Below are positions 1 to 7,753 of a stretch of 64,000 nt of DNA, piece by piece. The notes under the pieces are model-generated. The model did no database searches. It saw only the letters and a program-made list of their open reading frames with translations, and was not told the origin of the DNA. The stretch covers positions 496,001-560,000 of the forward strand of contig NZ_JAJIRO010000004.1 of the NCBI RefSeq assembly GCF_025717535.1. The letters are read 5' to 3'. Position 1 is the stretch's first letter. The number at the start of each line of letters is the position of its first letter. Both the position numbers and the translations under genes were made by a program. The DNA comes from Paucibacter sp. Y2R2-4 (lineage in GTDB: Bacteria; Pseudomonadota; Gammaproteobacteria; Burkholderiales; Burkholderiaceae_C).

Positions 1-1
1 A

Positions 2-1168
2 GCCCAGCTGCTCGCGGCCCTCGGCCAGGTCAAACTCAAGCACCCCATCGGCAGTCGTTTCGAGTACTCCAACTTCGGCATGATGCTGATGTCGGCCGCC
101 GTCGCCCGCAGCCTGGGCGGTGACTTGGAACAAGCGCTGACTCAACGCCTCTTCGAGCCCTTGAAGATGCAGAGCAGCTTCATCAACAAACCGCGCAGCA
201 AGGCGCCGCTGGCCCAGGGGCATCTGGCCTCCGGTCAGCCGACCAGCGCTTGGCATGCCGCCACCAATTTGTCGGGCGTGGGCATGGTGCGCGCCAGCCT
301 GGACGATATGGTGCGCTATGCCCAGGCGCAGCTGGGGCTGGATGAAAGCAAAAGTCTGCCCCCTGCGCTGCTGGCCGATATGCGTCAGAGCCAGCAGCCG
401 CTGCGCGAGCACTCGGCCATGAACTGGATGCGCTTCAAGGCCCTGGGCCATGAGTTGGTGGCCCATGAAGGCGGGACCGGTGGCTTCTCATCCGTGGTGG
501 CACTGGAACCCGCAGCGCAACGCGCCGTCGTGGTGCTGAGCGATGCCAGCCTGGCAGATCTGGGTGGCCTGGGGGATGTGACCCACGCGCTGCTCGGTCT
601 CACAAAAGCCCCAACACCCCAAGCCCGCAAACCCGCCCAGCCCAGCGCCGCACTGCTGGCCGCCATGCCGGGCCAATACAGCCTGGGTGGCCTAGGCGCG
701 CGCATCTGGCTGCAGGGCGAGCAGTTGATGGCGCAAGCCGACGGCCAATCGGCCTTCGAGCTGGGCTATGACAGCCGCGGCGACTTCTACCCGCGCACTT
801 TCAGCGCCCTGCTGAGCCCGGTGTTCGAGCAAGGCCGGGTTGACCGAGCCCTCTGGCGCCAAGGCGGCGGCGCCGTGGAAGTGCTGCGCGTCCAGCCGCT
901 AGACAAAGCCGCCAGCGCAAGCGTGGCGGATCTCTTGGGCGAATACGAGGTGGCGCCGCAATTCATCCTGCGCGTCTTCGAAGACGAGGGTCAGTTGAAG
1001 GTGCAGGGCAGCGGGCAGCCCGCCATCTCCGCGAAGCCCGCCGGTGCTGACCGTTTGGAAATCAAAGCCGTCGGCGCCGTGCTGGAGTTCAAGCGCGACG
1101 CAGCCGGGCGGGTGGTGACTGCGCTGCTGAAGCAAAACGGCCAGACCCTGGAAGGCAAGCGGCGCTAA
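2..1168 (+). CDS. Serine hydrolase of the class C beta-lactamase / penicillin-binding protein fold (5' end outside window)
   Basis: The reading frame is open from base 2, so the start and the SxxK nucleophile motif lie upstream of the window. Residues 22-24 of the visible part are Tyr-Ser-Asn, the YxN motif of class C beta-lactamases and related esterases or D-peptidases. Near visible residue 154 the motif H-E-G-G-T-G-G takes the place of the KTG box, as is usual in the beta-lactamase-related (PF00144) family. After about residue 220 there are two beta-rich segments resembling the lipocalin-like DUF3471 tails of such hydrolases. These enzymes are normally periplasmic or secreted and act on esters, amides or D-amino-acid peptides; the substrate cannot be read from sequence. 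It need not confer beta-lactam resistance. Confidence 0.85.
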   Translation, partial: AQLLAALGQVKLKHPIGSRFEYSNFGMMLMSAAVARSLGGDLEQALTQRLFEPLKMQSSFINKPRSKAPLAQGHLASGQPTSAWHAATNLSGVGMVRASLDDMVRYAQAQLGLDESKSLPPALLADMRQSQQPLREHSAMNWMRFKALGHELVAHEGGTGGFSSVVALEPAAQRAVVVLSDASLADLGGLGDVTHALLGLTKAPTPQARKPAQPSAALLAAMPGQYSLGGLGARIWLQGEQLMAQADGQSAFELGYDSRGDFYPRTFSALLSPVFEQGRVDRALWRQGGGAVEVLRVQPLDKAASASVADLLGEYEVAPQFILRVFEDEGQLKVQGSGQPAISAKPAGADRLEIKAVGAVLEFKRDAAGRVVTALLKQNGQTLEGKRR

Positions 1169-1255
1169 GACCTTGCGTGTTCAGGAGCGGAGCGATTCGT
1201 GCGTGGCGGATCGCTTCCTCGTAGCCCAGTTCAGCCTCTGCTTGGCCTAGCCCTC

Positions 1256-1807
1256 CTACTGAAGCCGCAAAATTCCATAGAGCAAGGCCAGGAACAAAAC
1301 GGTTTCAGCCAGCCGCTGAACGAGACCGCGCAGAGACTTGGCGGGAAGCACCGTCAACAAGGCTGCGGCAATGAGCACGATCACACCTGCAACGCTGAAC
1401 GGGGCTCCATGAACTTCAGCCAGATTCAGCAAGGCATACCCGCCGCCGAGGTACTCCATAGCGCCGCCGGCCTTGTGCACCGCTTGGCGCGCCGATCCTG
1501 AGATCGGAGAACCCCTATCGCAGGGGAAAAGGGCCGCCAGGATATAGCCCGCCGCTACCGCGCCAGCGAGCGCCGCAAGCGCTTCATGGCGTGACATGAG
1601 AAACGCAGCCGCAAGCCCCAAGGCGAGGCCTACAGGCAGGAAGAGGCCCAAGGCGACAAAGCGCTGATCAGGTGCAGAGACTTCCCCAAGTTCACTGATC
1701 GTATGCAGCCCATGCCGATATCCAGGCTTGCGTCGCGCAAGCACACCCATCATCACCGCGAGGTAAGCCGCCGCAAAGCTCACGAGCACAAGAATGAAGA
1801 GGGGCAA
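1256..1807 (-). CDS. DUF998 family integral membrane protein
   Basis: The 183-residue product is almost entirely hydrophobic, with about six predicted membrane segments. It carries the Ile-Ser-Glu-Leu-Gly motif after helix 1 and a Phe-Pro-Cys-Asp-Arg-Gly motif in the middle, both typical of DUF998 proteins. Function is unknown for the family. I chose the TTG at 1807 as start because AGGA lies 7 nt upstream and the first helix would be lost from the next in-frame ATG (near 1753). It converges on the hydrolase gene and is followed at its 5' side by other small membrane proteins. Confidence 0.75.
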   Translation of the reverse strand: MPLFILVLVSFAAAYLAVMMGVLARRKPGYRHGLHTISELGEVSAPDQRFVALGLFLPVGLALGLAAAFLMSRHEALAALAGAVAAGYILAALFPCDRGSPISGSARQAVHKAGGAMEYLGGGYALLNLAEVHGAPFSVAGVIVLIAAALLTVLPAKSLRGLVQRLAETVLFLALLYGILRLQ

Positions 1808-1891
1808 GTCTTTGTCCTGATGGGTAACCTACTAGCTACACGGAACTGAAGACTGGGCCGCCGGCCCGCTTGGAAGGTTTCATGGCATCCA

Positions 1892-2095
1892 TCAAAACCC
1901 CGAGGTTTCGCGCGACGATTTCCGGCCGCGGCATTGGCCGCGACATTGGCCACCACGCGGCGCAAGCAAAAAGGCTGTCGCGCCAAGGCTTGGCAAGAGC
2001 AGCAAGGTGAGGAAGTCAGGTGCCTTCAAAATGGCCGAAGCCATGATGGCGCTGGCCCAGAGAATTCCCTGGGCCAAAAGATAGCTGCGCTTCAT
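1892..2095 (-). CDS. Small hypothetical membrane protein
   Basis: A 67-residue frame starts Met-Lys-Arg-Ser-Tyr and contains two hydrophobic stretches (about residues 5-22 and 27-45), then a basic Arg/Gly/Cys-rich tail. AAGG lies about 12 nt before the ATG at 2095. The frame is open further upstream, but the extra residues are Arg/Gly-rich and look non-coding. I do not recognise a family. The basic tail may be a read-out of non-coding sequence, so the gene may be degraded or not real. Confidence 0.4.
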   Translation of the reverse strand: MKRSYLLAQGILWASAIMASAILKAPDFLTLLLLPSLGATAFLLAPRGGQCRGQCRGRKSSRETSGF

Positions 2096-2482
2096 AGAGA
2101 AGTGTCCCTTCTGCTGTGTGCCGACTCCACGAGGCCCCTCTGATCTGCGCGGAGATCCCCAGTGTCTGCCTTCATCCCGCGCGTTCACGGCCACTTCGGG
2201 TGAACTGCGGATTGGGCCACATGAACAACCGCCTTCCGATCACCAGCGGTTGACCCTGCAAGTCTGAATTCACGAACCCAAGAGGCTGGCCTATCGCTGA
2301 AGACCTTAGAGGCGTGGTTCAACCATTGAGCTGCAGTGATCCGTCGAAAGACACCTACGGGCACCCAACCATGAGCACCGCCCGGTGCTCATAGGAATGG
2401 TTGGTCAAAGTGCACTTCAGCGGCCGGGAGCTCCTTCGCTCGAAACCCAGTCGCAACCCTCAGCGTCCGCCGCTCGACTGAG
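2096..2482. other. Intergenic stretch with one strong hairpin
   Basis: No convincing gene was found here; short frames lack composition and start signals. The only clear structure is the bulged hairpin at 2365-2404, listed separately. Confidence 0.5.
2365..2404. repeat. Bulged inverted repeat (15-bp interrupted stem)
   Basis: An outer 8-bp stem (CCAACCAT at 2365-2372 with ATGGTTGG at 2397-2404) and an inner 7-bp stem (GAGCACC at 2373-2379 with GGTGCTC at 2384-2390) close a GCCC loop. Six bases, ATAGGA, bulge out on one side. It lies 78 nt downstream of the DUF6326 stop on the minus strand, so a transcript-end or processing role is possible. There is no T-run on either side. Confidence 0.6.
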
Positions 2483-2905
2483 CTATGGATGTGGGACGCC
2501 GCATTTGGGCCATTTGAGTGCGACCCAGAAGATGGTGCCTGTGAGGCAAGTCTCGACCAGGGCGAAGAACTGATAGAAGTGCCAATCGACCCACACCACA
2601 AACGCAGCCATCATGAGAGTGAAGAACGCAGCGACCGCGAGGTTCAAGTAACGCACAGCGACGGGTGGCAACAACAGGCAAAGCGCAATCAGCACGCTCG
2701 GGATGGCCATGAGGACGGAAGGCCCCATGAGAGCGGTTTGCGTGACCGGCCCCAGCGGTTCCATTCGACCCGCGAGCATGGACTGAAGCTTGCCTGGCAC
2801 ATACAACTCAAAGTAGTCGCAGTACAGATAGCAAAAGGTCGCTGCGGTCCAAAGTGCGCTGAGCTTCAGCGGAGTGGGCGTGCGCGTGTTCTCGAGTTGA
2901 CTCAT
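2483..2905 (-). CDS. DUF6326 family membrane protein
   Basis: This 140-residue protein has four predicted membrane helices (roughly residues 15-32, 55-78, 86-108 and 112-130). A Tyr-Leu-Tyr-Cys-Asp-Tyr-Phe motif follows helix 1 and an acidic/aromatic Trp-Val-Asp-Trp-His segment lies before the last helix, a pattern I associate with DUF6326. No catalytic motif is visible. The ATG at 2905 has only a weak ribosome site. Function unknown. Confidence 0.7.
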   Translation of the reverse strand: MSQLENTRTPTPLKLSALWTAATFCYLYCDYFELYVPGKLQSMLAGRMEPLGPVTQTALMGPSVLMAIPSVLIALCLLLPPVAVRYLNLAVAAFFTLMMAAFVVWVDWHFYQFFALVETCLTGTIFWVALKWPKCGVPHP

Positions 2906-3098
2906 GATTCACTGCCGGTCGCCGGCTGCAGTTGAGGTGCGGCAGAAGTGTCGCGGCAAACAGCCCTCGCGCCACCGAGTTGCGACGAAACGCATGTCGT
3001 GGCGGATGAACTGCAGGGTCGCCAGCAGCGCGTCTCGCCCATCGGTCCCGCCTCAGCTTCAAGAGGCAAAGCCAGGTCTGGACAAGCTTGCCCCTCAC

Positions 3099-3644
3099 TT
3101 ATTGCTGGGTCGCAGTGGCAGGCATAGGCAATGGCATAGGCTGAGGCGGCAACATCGCGACGCGAGCCGCCTGCACTTCCAGGCCTTGTGGGGTGGGACG
3201 CAAAACCCAAAAGGCTGAGAACTCGGCCAAGGCGCTCATGCTGCCATCGTCCTTGACGCGCCCGATGAGGGCGCGGCTGTCCATGGTGCAGAACTTGCCC
3301 ATGCTCTTCACATGGCTGACGCTCATCTTGTGCTTCAAGTCTGCTGGCAAAGTCTGGAAGGACTGGGTGAAGAAGTCTTGCACCTGCTTTCGGTCGCTCA
3401 GGTGCACATGGTCGGCAGCAATGGCAAAGCTGGCATCGCTGGCGTACAGGGTGGCCAGTGCCGCGGCGTTGCGAGCATTCCAATAGACGTCAACTTTTTC
3501 TGCAAAGTCTTGCAAGGCCGCCTTGGAGATGTCGGTAGCACAGCCAGCGAAGACATCAGCGGGCGAAACATCGGCGGCCAACACAGGAGTGCTGAGCGCG
3601 CTTGAAAGCAGAGTTGACAGGAGGACGGTGCGAAGGAAAGTCAT
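3099..3644 (-). CDS. Secreted NTF2-like / SnoaL-type (SgcJ/EcaC) protein
   Basis: The ATG at 3644 has AAGG about 9 nt upstream and opens a Sec signal peptide (hydrophobic segment, then Leu-Ala-Ala, cleavage near residue 24). The mature part, about residues 35-165, reads as an NTF2-like cone fold: an N-terminal helix with Ala-Leu-Gln-Asp-Phe, a Trp-Asn-Ala-Arg-Asn-Ala-Ala-Ala-Leu-Ala segment and a Leu-Tyr-Ala-Ser-Asp-Ala core typical of SgcJ/EcaC proteins. The C-terminus is Pro/Met-rich. These proteins act as small-molecule binding domains or isomerases; no substrate can be assigned. It is transcribed divergently from kup. Confidence 0.75.
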   Translation of the reverse strand: MTFLRTVLLSTLLSSALSTPVLAADVSPADVFAGCATDISKAALQDFAEKVDVYWNARNAAALATLYASDASFAIAADHVHLSDRKQVQDFFTQSFQTLPADLKHKMSVSHVKSMGKFCTMDSRALIGRVKDDGSMSALAEFSAFWVLRPTPQGLEVQAARVAMLPPQPMPLPMPATATQQ

Positions 3645-3877
3645 GCGTGAGCCTTTTGAAGAATCGCCGGAGCGAAGTGATTGAGGCCTCACGGTACTTT
3701 TCGCCGGCTTGACCCGCAAAGACTGTGCGACGAAGCAAGGTATGCGCCGACCGGCGGCGGAGCTGCCTCGGTGACCGAGAGCGCCTCAAGCCAGCGTCAC
3801 AACCCAGGAGCCACGCATCCTTATGCCTTCCTGATACGCCCAGGCGCACAGTGCGGACATCTAAACCCACCGTTGAG

Positions 3878-5791
3878 ATGATGTCCTCAGCCTCTCTAGC
3901 CTCCTCCCCCAACGGTCACCCGCAGCGCCAAACGTTGCCGGCGCTGACCTTGGGCGCCATCGGTGTCGTCTATGGCGATATCGGTACCAGCCCGCTCTAC
4001 ACCGTCAAGGAAATCTTCCTGCCCGCCACCGGCGTGGCGCTCAATGCCGCCAATTTGATCGGCGCGGTGTCGACCATCATCTGGGCGCTGATGCTGGTGG
4101 TGACGCTCAAATACGTGATCCTGATTCTGCGCGCCGACAACCGCGGCGAAGGTGGCGGACTGGCGCTCACCGCCCTGGCCGCCAAAGCAGTCGGCAGCGG
4201 CCGAGCACGCCTGCACAAGGGTTTGTTGCTGCTGGGCGTGTTCGGCGCCACGCTGTTCTATGGTGACAGCATCATCACCCCCGCCATCACGGTGATGGGC
4301 GCGGTGGAGGGGCTGGAGGTCATCACCCCCAGCTTCAAGCCCTATGTGCTGCCGATCTCGCTGGGCGTGCTGCTGGCGCTGTTTTTGGTGCAGCGCTTTG
4401 GCACGCACGCCATGGGCAAGGTCTTTGGCCCGGTGATCACGCTGTGGTTCCTGGTCTTGGCCGTCATCGGCGTGCACCATATCCAGCAGCAGCCGCAGGT
4501 CTTGGCGGCCTTGAATCCGCTGCATGCCTGGGAGTTCTTGATGGCGCGCGGCTGGCATGTGTTTGCCGCCGTCGGCGCCATCGTGCTGGCCCTGACCGGC
4601 GCGGAAGCGCTGTATGCCGATATGGGCCATTTCGGTGCCAAGCCCATCCGTCTGGCTTGGACCGCCCTGGTCATGCCCGCCTTGGCACTGAACTACATGG
4701 GCCAGGGCGCGCTCTTGATCGGCGACCCCACAGCGATCGAGAACCCCTTCTACCGACTCTTCCCCGAGCAATGGATGCTGCCCATGGTGGTGCTGGCCGC
4801 CATGGCCGCGGTGATTGCCTCGCAGGCGGTGATCTCGGGCGCCTACTCCATGACCAAGCAGGCCATCCAGCTCGGCTTCTTGCCGCGCATGACGGTGCGC
4901 TACACCTCGGCCAGCGAGGCCGGCCAAATCTATATGCCGGCGGTCAACTGGGCTTTGCTGGGCGGCGTGGTAGCGGCGGTGCTGCTGTTTGGCAGTTCCT
5001 CGGCCCTGGCCGGTGCCTATGGCATTGCGGTGACGCTGACCATGTTGATCACCACCGTGCTGACCTACTTTGTGGTGCGCGACGGCTGGCGTCTGCCGGC
5101 TTGGCTGGCGATCTCGGCGACGCTGTTCTTCCTGGCCTTGGATGTCTTGTTGGTGGCCGGTTGCGCACTCAAGTTTGTGGACGGCGGCTGGTTCCCACTG
5201 GCCTTTGCCCTGGGCCTTTTCATCATCATGAGCACCTGGTCGCGCGGCCGCGAATTGCTGATGGGCAGCATCCGCAGCGAAGGCTTGGAGCTGCAACCCT
5301 TTCTGGAGAACCTCAGCGACAGCGCCATGCCCAACAAGGCCTTCCGCACCGCCGTCTATGCGGTGGCCAACCCCGACACCGTGCCGCAGGCCTTGTTGCA
5401 TAACCTGAAACACAATCAGGTCCTGCATGAGACCAATGTGATCCTGACCGTGGTCTTCCATGACCGCCCCTGGGTGGACAGCAGCGAGCGCGTCGAGCTG
5501 AAACAGCTGCCGGGCAGCTTCTGGCGCGTCACCCTGCATTTCGGCTTCATGGACCAACCCGATGTGCCCAAGGCGCTGGCCCTGTGCGAAGCCAAGGGCT
5601 TGCGCATCCCCGTTTTTGAAACCAGTTACTTCCTCAGCCGCGAAACCGTGGTGCCAACCGAAGGCGAGGGCATGGCGAATTGGCGCGAACGCATGTTCGC
5701 CACCATGAGCCGCAACGCCGGCGGCGTGGCCGAGTTCTTCTGCCTGCCGGACAACGCGGTGGTGGAACTGGGCACGCGGGTGCAGATCTGA
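3878..5791 (+). CDS. kup: Kup-family low-affinity potassium uptake permease
   Basis: The product (637 aa, the usual Kup length) takes up K+ with H+ across the inner membrane. The hallmark Gly-Asp-Ile-Gly-Thr-Ser-Pro-Leu-Tyr motif is at residues 33-41 in helix 1, Gly-Asp-Ser-Ile-Ile-Thr-Pro follows in helix 4, about twelve helices cover residues 20-460, and the C-terminal 170 residues form the cytoplasmic Kup tail. The frame is open back to 3725, but the upstream residues are Arg/Cys-rich and non-conserved, so translation should start at one of two adjacent ATGs, 3878 or 3881. The ribosome site is weak. A small membrane protein gene follows after 29 nt and may be cotranscribed. Confidence 0.95.
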   Translation: MMSSASLASSPNGHPQRQTLPALTLGAIGVVYGDIGTSPLYTVKEIFLPATGVALNAANLIGAVSTIIWALMLVVTLKYVILILRADNRGEGGGLALTALAAKAVGSGRARLHKGLLLLGVFGATLFYGDSIITPAITVMGAVEGLEVITPSFKPYVLPISLGVLLALFLVQRFGTHAMGKVFGPVITLWFLVLAVIGVHHIQQQPQVLAALNPLHAWEFLMARGWHVFAAVGAIVLALTGAEALYADMGHFGAKPIRLAWTALVMPALALNYMGQGALLIGDPTAIENPFYRLFPEQWMLPMVVLAAMAAVIASQAVISGAYSMTKQAIQLGFLPRMTVRYTSASEAGQIYMPAVNWALLGGVVAAVLLFGSSSALAGAYGIAVTLTMLITTVLTYFVVRDGWRLPAWLAISATLFFLALDVLLVAGCALKFVDGGWFPLAFALGLFIIMSTWSRGRELLMGSIRSEGLELQPFLENLSDSAMPNKAFRTAVYAVANPDTVPQALLHNLKHNQVLHETNVILTVVFHDRPWVDSSERVELKQLPGSFWRVTLHFGFMDQPDVPKALALCEAKGLRIPVFETSYFLSRETVVPTEGEGMANWRERMFATMSRNAGGVAEFFCLPDNAVVELGTRVQI

Positions 5792-5820
5792 ATCGCACCA
5801 CACAAAAAGGAAAGGCGCTT

Positions 5821-6078
5821 ATGTCCGAAGCAGACACTCCCAAGAAAGAGCTCTGGTTCCCAGCCAAGACCTATGGCTGGGGCTGGGGGCCACCGACTTG
5901 CTGGCAAGGCTGGCTGGTGCTGCTGAGCTTTTGCCTGGCCATCATCATCACGGCCATTCTGTTCTCGCCAGACGCGCACCCGATGGCCTTCTTCGCCAGC
6001 GTGACGCTGCTGTCGGGCCTCTTGATCGGCATTTGCTGGCTCAAGGGCGAGCCGCCGCGCTGGCGCTGGGGCAAATAG
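5821..6078 (+). CDS. Small two-helix membrane protein
   Basis: This 85-residue protein starts at an ATG preceded by AAGGAAAGG, a strong ribosome site. A Trp-rich N-terminus (Tyr-Gly-Trp-Gly-Trp-Gly) is followed by two membrane helices (about residues 28-46 and 52-72) and a short Trp-Arg-Trp-Gly-Lys tail. Its position just behind kup suggests cotranscription, but nothing in the sequence links it to potassium transport. Function unknown. Confidence 0.8.
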   Translation: MSEADTPKKELWFPAKTYGWGWGPPTCWQGWLVLLSFCLAIIITAILFSPDAHPMAFFASVTLLSGLLIGICWLKGEPPRWRWGK

Positions 6079-6084
6079 CGGCGC

Positions 6085-7092
6085 TCAGGCAGCGTTGCGC
6101 TCGCCCGCCACCGCGCGATTGCGGCCGCCTTGCTTGGCGGCGTACAGCGCCTTGTCGGCGCGGGCTTCCACCGCGGCAATCGTGTCGCCCGGCAGATAGG
6201 CCGCCACGCCCAGGCTGGCGGTGCATTCACCCACATGCGGGAAGCTGTGCTCCGCAATGCGCTGGCGCAAGATCTCGGCCATCTGATGCGCGCCGGACAG
6301 CTCGGTGTCGGGGCAGATGATCAGGAACTCTTCGCCGCCCCAGCGCCCCACCACATCGCTGCCGCGCACCCGCTGCTGCAACAAGAGCGCCAAACTGACC
6401 AAGACCTGGTCACCGGCGTGATGCCCAAAGGTGTCGTTGACGCGCTTGAAGCGATCGATATCGAGCAAGATCAGGGCAAAGCTGCGTGACTTGCGGCCCG
6501 CCGCGGCAAACTCGCGCTCCAGCACCCGATCCAGAAACAAGCGGTTGTAGAGCCGCGTCAAGCGGTCGGTCACCGAGAGCTGCTCCAACTCCAGGTTTTT
6601 CTCCACCAGCTCCTGGGTGCGCTGACTGACGGTTCGCTCCAGGTCTTCATTCATGCGGCTGAGTTCGCGCATATGGCGCTGCAACTCGGCATTCAGATGG
6701 TAGGTGTGCAGGGCCGCGTTCACGGTCAGCAGCACATCTTCGTTATGCCAGGGCTTCTCTAAGAAGCGGAACAGCCTCGCTTCATTGATGGCGCGCTTGA
6801 CACCCTCCAGATTGCTCTGCCCGGTCAGCATGATGGTCTGCGCCTCGGGCATGCGCTGATGGACCCGCACCAGCAGCTCGTCGCCCTTCATGCCCGGCAT
6901 GATGTAGTCGGCAATGATGAGGGCCAGTTGCTGGCCTTCGCGCTCCATTTCGTCGAGCAGGTCCAGCGCCTCGGCGCCGCTTTCCGCAATTTCAATCAGC
7001 TGCCCATGCTGCAGGTTCTTGCCGAGCAAGGAGCGCAGCGAGGTCAGCACCCCGCTGTCGTCGTCAACGCACAAAATCACCTCATTGGCCAT
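6085..7092 (-). CDS. Response regulator with diguanylate cyclase output (REC-GGDEF)
   Basis: Residues 1-125 form a receiver domain with the acidic pocket Asp10-Asp11, phospho-acceptor Asp62 and Lys113. A coiled coil covers about residues 135-172. A GGDEF domain follows with the active signature Gly-Gly-Glu-Glu-Phe at 252-256, and an RxxD inhibitory site at 243-246 exactly five residues upstream, so c-di-GMP synthesis with product inhibition is expected. The ATG at 7092 has an excellent ribosome site, AGGAGGTGA, 9 nt away. It ends the 14.8-6.1 kb signalling block, 38 nt after a single-domain regulator with a very similar receiver. It is probably the c-di-GMP output of the two kinases upstream. 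Confidence 0.93.
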   Translation of the reverse strand: MANEVILCVDDDSGVLTSLRSLLGKNLQHGQLIEIAESGAEALDLLDEMEREGQQLALIIADYIMPGMKGDELLVRVHQRMPEAQTIMLTGQSNLEGVKRAINEARLFRFLEKPWHNEDVLLTVNAALHTYHLNAELQRHMRELSRMNEDLERTVSQRTQELVEKNLELEQLSVTDRLTRLYNRLFLDRVLEREFAAAGRKSRSFALILLDIDRFKRVNDTFGHHAGDQVLVSLALLLQQRVRGSDVVGRWGGEEFLIICPDTELSGAHQMAEILRQRIAEHSFPHVGECTASLGVAAYLPGDTIAAVEARADKALYAAKQGGRNRAVAGERNAA

Positions 7093-7130
7093 CTCGCGTC
7101 ACCTCCTGAAAACTTGCCTCCGAGCTGGTT

Positions 7131-7553
7131 TCAGCAGCGGTCCGGCAAGGGCCTGAGCAGCGCAAATTTCTCCAAGCCTGAGTCGATGCTGGCCAGCAAG
7201 ACGTGCGAATCCCAGGGCTTGCCCAGCAGGCTGTGCAAACAACCCTGTTGGCGCATCCGGTCCACCGCAGCATCGCTGACCTGACCCGACAGCATCACCG
7301 TCACCACATAGGGGAATCGACGACGCGCCTGGATCAAAAACTCATCGCCCTTCATGCCGGGCATCTGAAAGTCCGAGATCACCACCAAAGGCACCAAGCC
7401 CTGGCCGCTGAGCTCATCCAGAATCTCCAGCCCCTCTTCGGCGCTTTCGGCGATCTCAATCAAATGCTGTTTGCCATAGGCCTTGCGCAACTGGTCGCGC
7501 AGCGCATTCAGCACGATCAACTCATCATCCACGCACAGCAATATGCCTTGCAT
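7131..7553 (-). CDS. Single-domain response regulator (CheY-like REC)
   Basis: The 140-residue product is one receiver domain with Asp9-Asp10, phospho-acceptor Asp61 within Ile-Ser-Asp-Phe-Gln-Met-Pro-Gly, a Ser in the Met-Leu-Ser-Gly switch and the conserved Lys in Gly-Lys-Pro-Trp. No output domain follows. The start is the ATG at 7553, with GGGAGAG about 6 nt upstream; the TTG just before it sits within the spacer. Such proteins act as phosphate shuttles or sinks or by protein contact. Its close likeness to the receiver of the next gene suggests both take phosphate from the same kinase or kinases. A 200-nt gap separates it from the kinase gene upstream, so it may also have its own promoter. 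Confidence 0.92.
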   Translation of the reverse strand: MQGILLCVDDELIVLNALRDQLRKAYGKQHLIEIAESAEEGLEILDELSGQGLVPLVVISDFQMPGMKGDEFLIQARRRFPYVVTVMLSGQVSDAAVDRMRQQGCLHSLLGKPWDSHVLLASIDSGLEKFALLRPLPDRC

Positions 7554-7753
7554 CAATAACTCTCCCTAGAGTTGTTGTTGGGCCTCTTGCCTTGCCTGGA
7601 CTGCTGCACCATCAGCAGCAGTCGAGATGTGATCGGCCCGGGGGATCGACGAATCTTTTCGTCCGTCGTTCTGCCCCAGTCGCATATTACGTTCGAGCAC
7701 TCGGGCTCGGCATGTTTTTCACGCAATCCTAGGGTTACCCTGGTGCCCACCGC

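Noticed and set aside
2365-2404. Integron attC site
   Set aside because: An RYYYAAC-like end is present but the matching GTTRRRY end is not exact, the element is too short, and no integrase or cassette array is near.
3896-5803. Long minus-strand frame (635 residues) opposite kup
   Set aside because: It is His/Gln/Gly-rich, the typical shadow of a GC-rich membrane-protein gene, and kup is certain.
7553-7750. Small minus-strand frame between the TPR kinase and receiver genes
   Set aside because: It would start at a GTG without a ribosome site and has no recognisable or hydrophobic features; more likely a leader or promoter region.
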